Shown one piece after another: positions 24,567 through 32,564 of a stretch of DNA of 38,559 nucleotides. Under the pieces are notes generated by a model. The model had not been told where the DNA came from, did no database searches, and saw only the letters and a list, made by a program, of their open reading frames with translations. Position numbers and translations under genes: made by a program. The stretch lies in the NCBI GenBank assembly GCA_049601975.1, contig JBMYRC010000028.1, positions 1 through 38,559 on the forward strand, read 5' to 3'. The number at the start of each line of letters is the position of its first letter. Position 1 is the stretch's first letter. Source of the DNA: UBA6544 sp049601975 (GTDB lineage Bacteria > Pseudomonadota > Alphaproteobacteria > UBA8366).

Positions 24567-25829
24567 TTCCGCCGACCAGGCGAACTGATCAATGGGGGTG
24601 ATCTGGTCAACGACGTAACCACCGTCGACTAGGGCGCGCAGATCACGGGCTAGGGTCGTTGGGTTGCAAGACACAGCGACAATCTTCGGGACCTTCGAAA
24701 GCGCCAGATACTCGGCTTGATCTTTTGCGCCGGCGCGGGGGGGGTCGAACACAACCGCATCGAAGCGATTAAGTTCCTGTTCCGTCAGTGGAGAGCGGGC
24801 AAGGTCTCGTTGTTCGGCCTTGAAGGATAACCCGGCGGCGGCGTGGCGCATCGCAGCTACCATATCGTCGATTAATTCAAATGCGGTTACGTTTGCCGTT
24901 TTCGTCATTGGGAAGGAGAGGCTGCCGCAACCAGCATAAAGATCGGCTACCCGTTTGGCATCGCCGATAGCGTCTTGGGCGAAATTGGAAATTACTTTTT
25001 CACCCTCGGTACTGGGCTGCAAAAAGTACTTAATTGGTAAAAATACGTTCGCCGAACCGAATTTGATATTCGGGGCCCGGCGTTGGACCAATGGTTCGCC
25101 GCCTTCCCGGTCCGACCAAGAAATCCGGGCCACGTCATTCGCCTCAGCGAAGGCCGCCAGTTTCTGGCGCACGATCAGGTCGGGGCTGTACATGGAATTG
25201 GATAGAAATAGAAGATCGACGCCGGATTGCGTCTCTGTCATCCGAATGTCTTGGGCATGCCGCGCCAGGCCCGTCGATTTGAGCAATTCCCTCAAGGTGG
25301 GCAGAAAAGCCGAAAGTGTCGGTCGAATCGCTGGGCACGTGTCGATATTAACGATTTCCTTACTGCGTGTTTTGTGCAGACCAAGGATCGGTCTCTTCCC
25401 GCGACCGATGGCGAACTCGACACGGCGTCGGTGCCCAGGTGAAATCGTAATCGTCGGATTTAGGGTGATTTCACTAAAACCTCGACGCCGGAGGGCAGTA
25501 AGTAGTTGGTCGGATTTAAACTTGGCGTTGGCGGGGTGCGGTAAGTGTTGCAGTGCGCAGCCGCCGCAGTCGCCAAAGTGGCGGCATTCGGGATCGATAC
25601 GCCCTGGTGCCGTCTCGAGGGTTTGCTCGATGGTGGCGGTCCGTCCGTCGCCCCGCTTCGGACCGACTAAAACACGCACTCGATCCTCCGGCGCCGTATA
25701 AGGCACATAGACGGGCGTTCCGGATGGAAGGAGACCAATTCCATCACCTTGAGCGCCCAATCTTTCGATCGTGACCTCTTCGATTATGGCTGGCGGTCTT
25801 TTGCTGTTTCTATATTTATTTCTGGACAA
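24534..25829 (-). CDS. 23S rRNA/tRNA (uracil-5-)-methyltransferase family
   Basis: The 431-residue TrmA/RlmD-type enzyme has a TRAM domain (15-75), a [4Fe-4S] Cys set (Cys82, Cys88, Cys91, Cys165), SAM motif ADLYAGCGSLSF, VVFDPPRAGAKDQ and the nucleophile in VSCNPTTLARDL. It methylates C5 of a specific uridine in 23S rRNA or tRNA; which one is not certain from the sequence. A basic N-terminus (SRNKYRNSKRPP) may aid RNA binding. It is convergent with the MATE gene. Confidence 0.9.
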   Translation of the reverse strand: MSRNKYRNSKRPPAIIEEVTIERLGAQGDGIGLLPSGTPVYVPYTAPEDRVRVLVGPKRGDGRTATIEQTLETAPGRIDPECRHFGDCGGCALQHLPHPANAKFKSDQLLTALRRRGFSEITLNPTITISPGHRRRVEFAIGRGKRPILGLHKTRSKEIVNIDTCPAIRPTLSAFLPTLRELLKSTGLARHAQDIRMTETQSGVDLLFLSNSMYSPDLIVRQKLAAFAEANDVARISWSDREGGEPLVQRRAPNIKFGSANVFLPIKYFLQPSTEGEKVISNFAQDAIGDAKRVADLYAGCGSLSFPMTKTANVTAFELIDDMVAAMRHAAAGLSFKAEQRDLARSPLTEQELNRFDAVVFDPPRAGAKDQAEYLALSKVPKIVAVSCNPTTLARDLRALVDGGYVVDQITPIDQFAWSAELEAVAVLHRD

Positions 25830-25930
25830 GTAAATAACTGTTCCGATTAAATTGCTTATTATTTATGGTAATACTGTAGATTAAAGTAAAATGGGGATTC
25901 GCGCTATCGTTTTGGCGATAGAAGCGGCGA

Positions 25931-26107
25931 GTGCATACGTCGTTTACGACTCTATTAGGCGTTATATTCGGTTTCAGGCTATTCATCCTCTCAATTGTGA
26001 TCAGCACCGAGAACTATCTGGTTTTTCTGAGCTTTCCCAGTGCGCTTATGGTTGTCGGTGGTACATTAGCGGCAACTCTTATTGGCCAAGAGGCACGCTA
26101 TGTCTGA
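25931..26107 (+). pseudogene. motA: N-terminal fragment of a MotA-type flagellar stator gene
   Basis: From a GTG at 25931 the frame reads TLLGVIFGFRLFILSIVIST, then YLVFLSFPSALMVVGGTLAATLIGQEARYV, then TGA (26105-26107), then FALRGIM in the same frame. This is the first part of MotA (TM1 and TM2, VVGGTLAAT); the family continues ARYV.LAL. After about 26120 the similarity moves to the C-terminus of an unrelated hydrolase in another frame. The remaining MotA domains are absent, so this is a deletion remnant with an extra stop. Confidence 0.65.
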
Positions 26108-26114
26108 TTCGCGT

Positions 26115-26309
26115 TGCGTGGAATTATGCCGGTCCGCGGGTGCAGGCTCGATGGCAATATTCCATCACGATCCGGATCATGAGGACGATTTCATGGACAA
26201 GCTCGAGACCGAAGCCCGTGGAGAATGGAATAACGTGTTCGTTTGCACGCGAACAAATGGCAGTGGAACTGGCGTAGAACGTGTCGTAATTCGTGAATAT
26301 GGTGTGTGA
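26115..26309 (+). pseudogene. C-terminal fragment of an MBL-fold metallo-hydrolase
   Basis: The frame reads CVELCRSAGAGSMAIFHHDPDHEDDFMDKLETEARGEW. It matches the C-terminal end of MBL-fold hydrolases whose last metal-ligand region is LFHHDPDH.DD. Nothing of the N-terminal HxHxDH domain remains. It starts where MotA similarity ends, so a deletion removed the 3' part of motA and the 5' part of this gene. The GAF-HD-GYP gene follows. Confidence 0.65.
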
Positions 26310-26422
26310 TTTCAACTGTGGTGCATACTCTGTTGCAATAGAGCGTGTGAACTGTGAAGGGGTGGCGCCGATCAATCGAATGTCGATATGATTGAGGGGT
26401 TTCAGATAAGTGGGCGAGCGTA

Positions 26423-28159
26423 GTGCAGCAATCGAGTGATAGTTTGGTGACGGAGCGCGAACAGACGTTCGAGCGTCTGATCGAGCTTGGTATCGCTTTG
26501 TCGTCCGAACGGGATCATAACCGTTTGATGGAAATGATCTTGTTAGAAGCGAAACGAATTCCCAATGCCGATGGTGGGACGTTGTATCTCTTTAATGATG
26601 AGGAGGGCACACTCTCGTTCGAGATCATGCGGAACGACACGCTGAACATCGCGATGGGCGGTACCACCGGCCAAGATATTCCATTCCCTCCACTGCATAC
26701 TTTCGATGCCGAAACAAAGGAAGCGAACTATAAGAATGTAGCGACAGCTGTCGCGTTATCGAAAGAGATGAGCAACATACCGGACGCCTATACGGTCGAG
26801 GAGTACGATTTTAGCGGCACGAAGGCTTTTGATCAGAAAACCGGTTACCGCTCGACCAGTTTCTTGACGATACCGCTGTTGAACCGGGCCAACGACGTGA
26901 TTGGCGTCGTCCAATTGATCAATGCCCGCGATGAGGTCGGCAATGTGGTTGAGTTCGGCCATCATGTCGAATCCATCATAGGCGCCTTGGCCAGTCAGGC
27001 GGCGGTTGCGTTGGAAAATCAGCTGTTGGTCCAACAATTGCGGACTTTGATGGATAGTTTTATCGAGTTGATTGCCGGCGCGATTGACGAGAAATCCGCA
27101 TATACAGGCGGACACTGCCAACGGGTGCCAGAACTTACTAAGATGATCGCACGCGCGGCTTGCGCCAGCGAAGACCCGCGCTTCGCCTCGTTCGATTTGA
27201 CTGAAGACCAATGGTACGAACTGCATCTGGCCGGATGGCTACACGATTGCGGAAAGGTAACGACGCCAGAATATGTGGTGGATAAGGCGGTTAAACTGGA
27301 GACCATCAACAACCGTATACATGAAGTGCGTAATCGGTTCGAAATTATGATCCGCGAAGCGGAAATTGACTATCTCAGAAAATGCATGGACACAGATGCG
27401 GCTGAACGGGAAGTCCTAAAGCAAGATTATGAAGAGCGTGTCGCGCAATTGACCGATGATTTTGAGTTTATTGCTGAGGCCAATGTGGGCGGTGAGTTCC
27501 TTGATGACGAAGCCATCGAACGCATCAAACAGATAGGCGAGATGACCTGGACGCGCAAGTTGGACCGAACGATCGGACTTTCCTGGGAAGAAGGTAAAAG
27601 GTTGGAGGCTGCGCAGCCGGCTGTGGCTCCCTGTAAGGAAAAATTACTGGAAGACCGTCCGGATCACGTCACTAACGAATACGATTTCGGTGAGATCTAC
27701 AATCTGACCATTCGCAGGGGCACGCTCACGGAACAAGAGCGCCTGAAAATTAACGACCATATTTCGGTAACGATTGATATGCTCGAATCCTTGCCGTTCC
27801 CCAAGAATCTGAAGAAGGTTCCGGAATATGCTGGCGGGCATCATGAAAAGATGGACGGTACCGGTTACCCGCGCGGATTGACCAAGGATGATATGTCGAT
27901 GCCGGCCCGGATGATGGCGATCGCCGATATCTTTGAAGCCCTGACAGCATCGGACCGTCCGTATAAAAAGGCGAAAAAGTTAAGCGAATCCTTAAAGATC
28001 ATGATGTTCATGAATAAGGATCAGCATATCGATGCCGATTTATTCGAGCTATTTCTGACCGAGGGTGTTTGGAAGGAATATGCGGAAACCTTCCTTGATC
28101 CGGAGCAAATCGACGATGTCGATATTTCCCAGTATATGCCCGCCGGCGGAGATAATTGA
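26423..28159 (+). CDS. GAF and HD-GYP domain phosphohydrolase
   Basis: The 578-residue protein has a GAF domain (20-200; DGGTLYLFNDEEGTLSF, GYRSTSFLTIPLLNRANDVIGVVQLIN). A split HD-GYP domain follows: GGHCQRV (His231), HDCGKVTTPEYV (HD 274-275), HHEKMDGTGYP (473-483) and ADIFEALTASDRPYKKAK. HD-GYP proteins hydrolyse cyclic-di-GMP. Here about 170 residues of acidic, coiled-coil-like sequence (295-465) separate HD from the GYP part, much longer than usual. The start is a GTG without a clear ribosome-binding site. Loss of the upstream MBL-fold gene may have removed its original promoter. Confidence 0.88.
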   Translation: MQQSSDSLVTEREQTFERLIELGIALSSERDHNRLMEMILLEAKRIPNADGGTLYLFNDEEGTLSFEIMRNDTLNIAMGGTTGQDIPFPPLHTFDAETKEANYKNVATAVALSKEMSNIPDAYTVEEYDFSGTKAFDQKTGYRSTSFLTIPLLNRANDVIGVVQLINARDEVGNVVEFGHHVESIIGALASQAAVALENQLLVQQLRTLMDSFIELIAGAIDEKSAYTGGHCQRVPELTKMIARAACASEDPRFASFDLTEDQWYELHLAGWLHDCGKVTTPEYVVDKAVKLETINNRIHEVRNRFEIMIREAEIDYLRKCMDTDAAEREVLKQDYEERVAQLTDDFEFIAEANVGGEFLDDEAIERIKQIGEMTWTRKLDRTIGLSWEEGKRLEAAQPAVAPCKEKLLEDRPDHVTNEYDFGEIYNLTIRRGTLTEQERLKINDHISVTIDMLESLPFPKNLKKVPEYAGGHHEKMDGTGYPRGLTKDDMSMPARMMAIADIFEALTASDRPYKKAKKLSESLKIMMFMNKDQHIDADLFELFLTEGVWKEYAETFLDPEQIDDVDISQYMPAGGDN

Positions 28160-28601
28160 TCTGAGTTGTGGCTTAGGAGGCGTCTTCACCGGCCGTCCGC
28201 CATATTACATTTCGGTATACATGGGCTCGGCTTACTCGAATTAAACATTGTTTGTAAATATCTGTGGTGAGGAACCGATGCTTAGTAAAAGTGCGGCGGA
28301 TAGTCTTGCTTCCACGCTGTTTGTTTTCGCTCTGTTGGCATGATTTACCGATTAGTACTATTGTTAATGGCCCTTTGCACAATTAAGCTGCAAAGATTGT
28401 CCGAACGGGCCGGAAATTGGTCCGCGCGCAATGTCTCGTATAGAAGTGGCTTCGGCTCATCAATTGGTGCTTGAAGAAACTCGTTTAAGGCAAAATTTAT
28501 ATCGAGTTCAACATGAAAAAATTTAGCAAATAAAAATATCATACTGAGATATGGAGATAAGTTTTTGTTGGAAGGGCTGAATTTCCCGTAGAATTGGAGG
28601 G
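28160..28601 (+). other. Gene-free spacer
   Basis: About 440 bases hold no supported gene. Two tiny frames look slightly gene-like. One has a GAGGA site and reads MLSKSAADSLASTLFVFALLA (28278-28343). The other has AQLSCKDCPNGPEIG... and ends at a stop near 28526. Neither has a family I know, and both may be debris. A GGAGG site at the right end belongs to the broken GntR gene. Confidence 0.5.
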
Positions 28602-29326
28602 ACAGTGAACTGTCCCCGAAGGCAAAACACATTCAATTGACGGCCGCGCTATTGACGGCCATTGACGCGGGTTACTGGCACCTCGGCGCTAAATTGCCCA
28701 CGGAACAAGAGCTTGCTAGCCAAACGCCGTATAGTTTGGGAACCGTCCAACGGGCGATGCGGACACTGGTGGAGTCCTTTAGGCGTAAAGGTGCCGGAAG
28801 TTATGTGGCGGCGCGCGAAGGGTTGACGGACGACCCGTGGCATCTGCGTTTTAATGGCGATGATGGTGTCTCATTTCTCAGCGTTGCACCGAAAGTATTG
28901 CTTCGTGACAGGTTTTCCGGGCCAGGACACTGGAATGAATTTCTCGAACTCGGCCCCAGTAAGGAGGTCGTTTAAGTCGATCGAAGGATCGATATTGGAG
29001 GTGAGTTTTATGTCTTCAGCCGGTTCTTTGCCGCAGTCGATCCGTATGCTGTGTTGCTGTACAAGCCATTGTCGGAGCTGGATGGTGCGAATTTCAGGAA
29101 ATCGCTTCGTAGCGAATTTGTAATTGTAATTGCCACGATTTCACAAGACGTTCGAACGGTGGGGTTTCCCAGCGAGATTTGCGATGCCTTATCACTGTCG
29201 CAGGAAACAAACGGACTGTTTATTCAGGTGGTCGCTCGCGCCACCCAAGGCGCATCTGTCTATTATCAGGAGCTTTACGTTCCGGCGACGGACTGGCGCT
29301 TACATATATCGGATATAAAGAGTTGA
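28602..29326 (+). pseudogene. Broken GntR-family (UTRA-type) transcriptional regulator
   Basis: A winged-helix GntR domain reads LLTAIDAGYWHLGAKLPTEQ and QTPYSLGTVQRAMRTLVE, followed by RRKGAGSYV. After TAA at 28973-28975 the same frame continues with VDRRIDIGGEFYVFSRFFA, the YKPLSELDGANFRK core of the effector domain and GASVYYQELYVPATDWRLHISD, ending at 29326. A GTG at 28602 with an ideal GGAGG lies one frame off, implying a one-base loss in AACTGTCCCC. Comparison also suggests about three residues missing in the wing. No full repressor can be made. It is 8 bases upstream of glycerate kinase, its probable target gene. Confidence 0.8.
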
Positions 29327-29334
29327 GGCGCACC

Positions 29335-30603
29335 ATGACATTGAATCCAAAGGAATTTCTATATGAATTGATGATGGCGGCTATAGATGCTGCCGATCCT
29401 GCTCAGTGCCTTCCAGCACATTTACCTGACCCGCCCAAGGGACGGACCATTGTCGTCGGCGCCGGGAAGGCGGCGGCGACAATGGCGCGGACGGTTGAGG
29501 AGAATTGGGGCGGCGACCTTGAGGGCCTCGTTGTCACGCGATATGGGCACAAGGTCGATTGCGATAAGATTGAAGTGATCGAAGCGGCCCATCCAATTCC
29601 CGATGCGGCGGGAGAAGCGGGTGCGCGTCGCATTATGGAACTGGTTTCATCAGCGGGAGAAGATGATATAGTTTTATGCCTAATTTCGGGAGGGGCCTCA
29701 GCTCTCCTAGCGCTGCCGGGCGGTGGGTTGACGCTTCGTGATAAACAGAGCGTCAATCGCGATTTGCTGCGCTCTGGGGCCAATATTACGGAGATGAATT
29801 GCGTCCGTAAGCATCTCTCGGCCATTAAAGGGGGGCGATTGGCGGCTGCCGCCGCCCCGGCCCGGATCTTAACCTTGGCGATCTCCGATGTTCCCGGCGA
29901 CGATCCGGCGGTCATCGGTTCCGGCCCAACGGTCGCGGATGTCACGACTTACGCAGATGCGCGCGGTATTTTCGATAAATACGAACTGACGCCACCGGAA
30001 TCCGTCGGGCGGTGTCTGTCGACGGCCGCAGACGAGACTCCGAAGCCGGGTGATCCCAGATTGCGAAACGCCGAGTGTGAGTTGATTGCGACGCCTCAAA
30101 TGTCGCTGGATGCCGTCTCTGCAATCGCAGCGAAGCACGGGGTCACACCTGTCGTGCTGGGAGATGCGATCGAAGGCGAGGCACGGGAAGTGGCAATTGT
30201 GATGGCCGGAATCGCACGGCAAATGGCGCGTCGAGGACAGCCGGCTCCGGCGCCTGCGGTTCTTCTGTCGGGCGGCGAGACGACAGTGACCGTTCGGGGC
30301 GCGGGTCGTGGCGGGCGTAACGCCGAGTTTCTGTTGGCGTTGGCGGTGGCGCTTGAAGGAGAGCCCGGTGTTTGGGCTCTCGCCGTGGATACGGATGGGA
30401 TTGACGGCACCGAAGACAATGCGGGTGCGATGGTCACACCAGACACTTTGGGCGAGGCCGAGATATCGGGTCTTGAGCCGAAGAGCATGCTGGCCAACAA
30501 TGATGGGTACAGTTTCTTTCAAGCCCTCGATCAGCTGATAAAGACAGGACCCACTTTCACCAATGTGAACGATTTTCGGGCGATCCTAGTGCTGCCGAAA
30601 TAG
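29335..30603 (+). CDS. Glycerate 2-kinase (MOFRL family)
   Basis: The 422-residue protein has an N-terminal DUF4147 domain (TIVVGAGKAAATMARTVEE, HPIPDAAGEAGARRIMEL, LCLISGGASALLALPGGGLTL, NCVRKHLSAIKGGRLA) and a C-terminal MOFRL domain (VLLSGGETTVTVRGAGRGGRNAEF, AVDTDGIDGTEDNAGA, NNDGYSFF). It phosphorylates D-glycerate to 2-phosphoglycerate, feeding glyoxylate, serine or tartrate catabolism into glycolysis. ATG 29335 is set by GAGG 7 bases upstream and by the family's N-terminus. Its likely GntR-type regulator, directly upstream, is broken, so expression may be constitutive. Confidence 0.93.
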   Translation: MTLNPKEFLYELMMAAIDAADPAQCLPAHLPDPPKGRTIVVGAGKAAATMARTVEENWGGDLEGLVVTRYGHKVDCDKIEVIEAAHPIPDAAGEAGARRIMELVSSAGEDDIVLCLISGGASALLALPGGGLTLRDKQSVNRDLLRSGANITEMNCVRKHLSAIKGGRLAAAAAPARILTLAISDVPGDDPAVIGSGPTVADVTTYADARGIFDKYELTPPESVGRCLSTAADETPKPGDPRLRNAECELIATPQMSLDAVSAIAAKHGVTPVVLGDAIEGEAREVAIVMAGIARQMARRGQPAPAPAVLLSGGETTVTVRGAGRGGRNAEFLLALAVALEGEPGVWALAVDTDGIDGTEDNAGAMVTPDTLGEAEISGLEPKSMLANNDGYSFFQALDQLIKTGPTFTNVNDFRAILVLPK

Positions 30604-30678
30604 AAGATATGCCATATACTGAGCTTGCCTGTGAGATCAGAGACTCAGAAGGGTCCGGAAGAATAAGGGAAAACCCAA

Positions 30679-31716
30679 ATGCTTTTTCGACAGCTCTTCG
30701 ATGCTGAATCCTTCACATACACCTATTTGATTGCGAGCCGGGAGGGCGGCGAAGCCGTTATCATCGATTCGGTGATCGGTCATCTCGATCAGTATCTGCG
30801 CCTACTGGAGGAGTTGGGGCTAAAACTCGTGAAGGTCGTCGACACCCATACTCACGCCGATCACATTACCGGTATGGGCGTGCTGCGCGACCGCACGAAG
30901 TGCGTCACTGTGATGGGTTCCCAAAGCGCTGCCGACGTGGTCTCGATGCGTGTCCGAGATGGGGAGACAATCGATATTGAAGGCCTCAGCCTTGACGTCA
31001 TCTATACGCCAGGCCACACGGACGATTCATACTCATTCAAGCTATTGGACCGTGTCTTTACGGGAGATACGCTCTTTATTCGAGGGACCGGCCGCACCGA
31101 TTTTCAGAACGGTGATGCAGTGACACAATACGATTCGATCTTCAATAAATTGCTGTGTCTACCGGACGAGACCCTGGTGTATCCGGGGCATGACTATAAA
31201 GGCGAGATGGTCAGTACAATCATTGAAGAGCGGCGTCATAATCCCCGATTGCAGGTCTCAAACGCGCTAGAATATGCGGAAATCATGAATGGCCTCAATC
31301 TCGCCAACCCGAAAATGATGGATGTCGCGGTCCCCGCGAACAAAAAGATTGGGGCGGCCCAAGGTGAAGAAGTTCAAGCGGCCTGGGCGTTGTCCGTAGA
31401 TGAAGTACAAAACAGATGCGTCAGCGGTGATTGTGTCTTGGTCGATTTACGTGAGGAAGCGGAACGTCGCCAGCACGGCGTCATTCCAGGTTCCGTTCAT
31501 GCGTCATATGGAGAGCTGAACGATTTTGTTTGTGAGGGGGGGCTATTACGCGAGATAGCCAATAAAGCGGATCGCCGTATCATATTTTATTGCGCTTACG
31601 GCGAACGATCGGCGCTTGCGGTTCAAACATCCGAAGGGATGGGATTGAAGGAAGTGTTCCACCTCGTTGGTGGAATTGATGCTTGGAAGGCATCCGGTCG
31701 GGAAATAACTGTTTGA
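30679..31716 (+). CDS. Persulfide dioxygenase-rhodanese fusion
   Basis: The 345-residue protein joins an ETHE1-type MBL-fold dioxygenase (1-225) to a rhodanese domain (240-345). The iron ligands are seen in THTHADH (His57, His59), PGHTDDS (His113), FTGDTLF (Asp130) and PGHDY (His171); GTGRTDFQNGDA is the ETHE1 substrate loop. The rhodanese loop CAYGERS holds Cys305. ETHE1 oxidises glutathione persulfide to sulfite, and fused rhodanese can make or use the persulfide, as in PRF/CstB proteins. The ATG has AAGGGA 8 bases upstream. It stands alone after glycerate kinase. Confidence 0.88.
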   Translation: MLFRQLFDAESFTYTYLIASREGGEAVIIDSVIGHLDQYLRLLEELGLKLVKVVDTHTHADHITGMGVLRDRTKCVTVMGSQSAADVVSMRVRDGETIDIEGLSLDVIYTPGHTDDSYSFKLLDRVFTGDTLFIRGTGRTDFQNGDAVTQYDSIFNKLLCLPDETLVYPGHDYKGEMVSTIIEERRHNPRLQVSNALEYAEIMNGLNLANPKMMDVAVPANKKIGAAQGEEVQAAWALSVDEVQNRCVSGDCVLVDLREEAERRQHGVIPGSVHASYGELNDFVCEGGLLREIANKADRRIIFYCAYGERSALAVQTSEGMGLKEVFHLVGGIDAWKASGREITV

Positions 31717-31899
31717 GTATGAAACGTAAGAGCTAAATTGAAGGTGTGTCACTTTTAAGCTGCATTAAGTTTCAACGAATTCTTAAGAAAATACGTGCAA
31801 ACTGTGGCTGCGAAAGTGGGAAGTTTATTGCCGTTCCCACTAAATTCGGCAGTACGCAGTTTTAGGCCATGCCTGCCATTCCAAGCGGCAACTACGGAA

Positions 31900-32256
31900 A
31901 TGAAGAAAACCGGCGTGAAAATGTTTCGGATAATTTTGATTGGAGCGGCAGCTCTCGGCGTTTTGGTGGGTCCTGTGTTGCCGGGGCTTGCCGGAGAGCC
32001 GAGAATTGACGAGCCGATTTTACCAATTCCGCAAACAGTAATTGTGTATAAAGATAAGGCCGAAATTGGCAAAAAACTCTTTAATGACGTCCGTTTGTCG
32101 CAGAAAAGCACGATCGCTTGTTCATCTTGCCACTTGTTGCGCGACGGTGGTGGTGACGGGCGCAAAGTTTCAATAGGGTTGAATGGACGAGAGGGCAAGC
32201 TGAACGCGCCGACGGTCTTTAGTGCCGCCTATAATATCGCACAGTTTTGGTGTGGG
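31900..32256 (+). pseudogene. N-terminal fragment of a cytochrome c peroxidase/MauG-type gene
   Basis: A signal peptide (MFRIILIGAAALGVLVGP at 31921) is followed by DKAEIGKKLFNDVRLSQ, the first haem motif CSSCH (32119-32133), GRKVSIGLNGREGKLNAPTVF and AYNIAQFWCG. These match the start of di-haem cytochrome c peroxidases up to the QFWDGRA segment. The second haem domain and the rest (family about 330 or more residues) are missing, replaced in frame by a response-regulator tail. The product cannot be a working peroxidase. Confidence 0.75.
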
Positions 32257-32468
32257 ATCGCCGGCATCCAAGTCTTGAAGGGAAAGTTTCCTAATCTCCC
32301 GGTGATCGCGATTTCCGGCGGCTGGGCTGAGTTGGATCCGAACGATACGATAGTGGCAGCACAGAAGATCGGTACGTATGCGGGCGTGAAAAAAAACTGA
32401 TCGGCGCGATAGATTTCGATGCGGCGCTCAAGCAAATCGGTCGGGGCGCTCCCGTAACATCCTTCTGA
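32257..32468 (+). pseudogene. C-terminal fragment of a receiver-domain (CheY-like) gene
   Basis: After the peroxidase fragment the frame reads KFPNLPVIAISGGWAELDP and VAAQKIGTYAGVKK. After a one-base shift in an A8 run (32389-32396) it goes on LIGAIDFDAALKQIGRGAP to TGA at 32468. This fits the second half of a response-regulator receiver: beta4 PVIAISGG, alpha4 AA.KIGA, beta5 Lys, then IDFD.LL. The phospho-acceptor half is absent. A second deletion scar plus a frameshift. Confidence 0.5.
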
Positions 32469-32564
32469 TAAATAGAGATTGCGGAAGGTCGGCCCTCGAA
32501 TTGACTGGGGCGCGCGTTATTTCTTGTTCCGACAAGAGATAAACAGTGATGAAGGAACACATCC

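Noticed and set aside
28345..28632. 95-residue minus-strand frame
   Set aside because: It is antisense to the GntR start region and spacer, with no ribosome-binding site or recognisable motif.
31815..31841. 8-bp hairpin AGTGGGAA/TTCCCACT as a terminator
   Set aside because: There is no T run on either side and it is 100 bases past the preceding stop; possibly chance.
32389..32396. A8 run frameshift as a sequencing error restoring a real gene
   Set aside because: Restoring the frame only extends the receiver fragment; the peroxidase part would still be truncated and fused to an unrelated domain.
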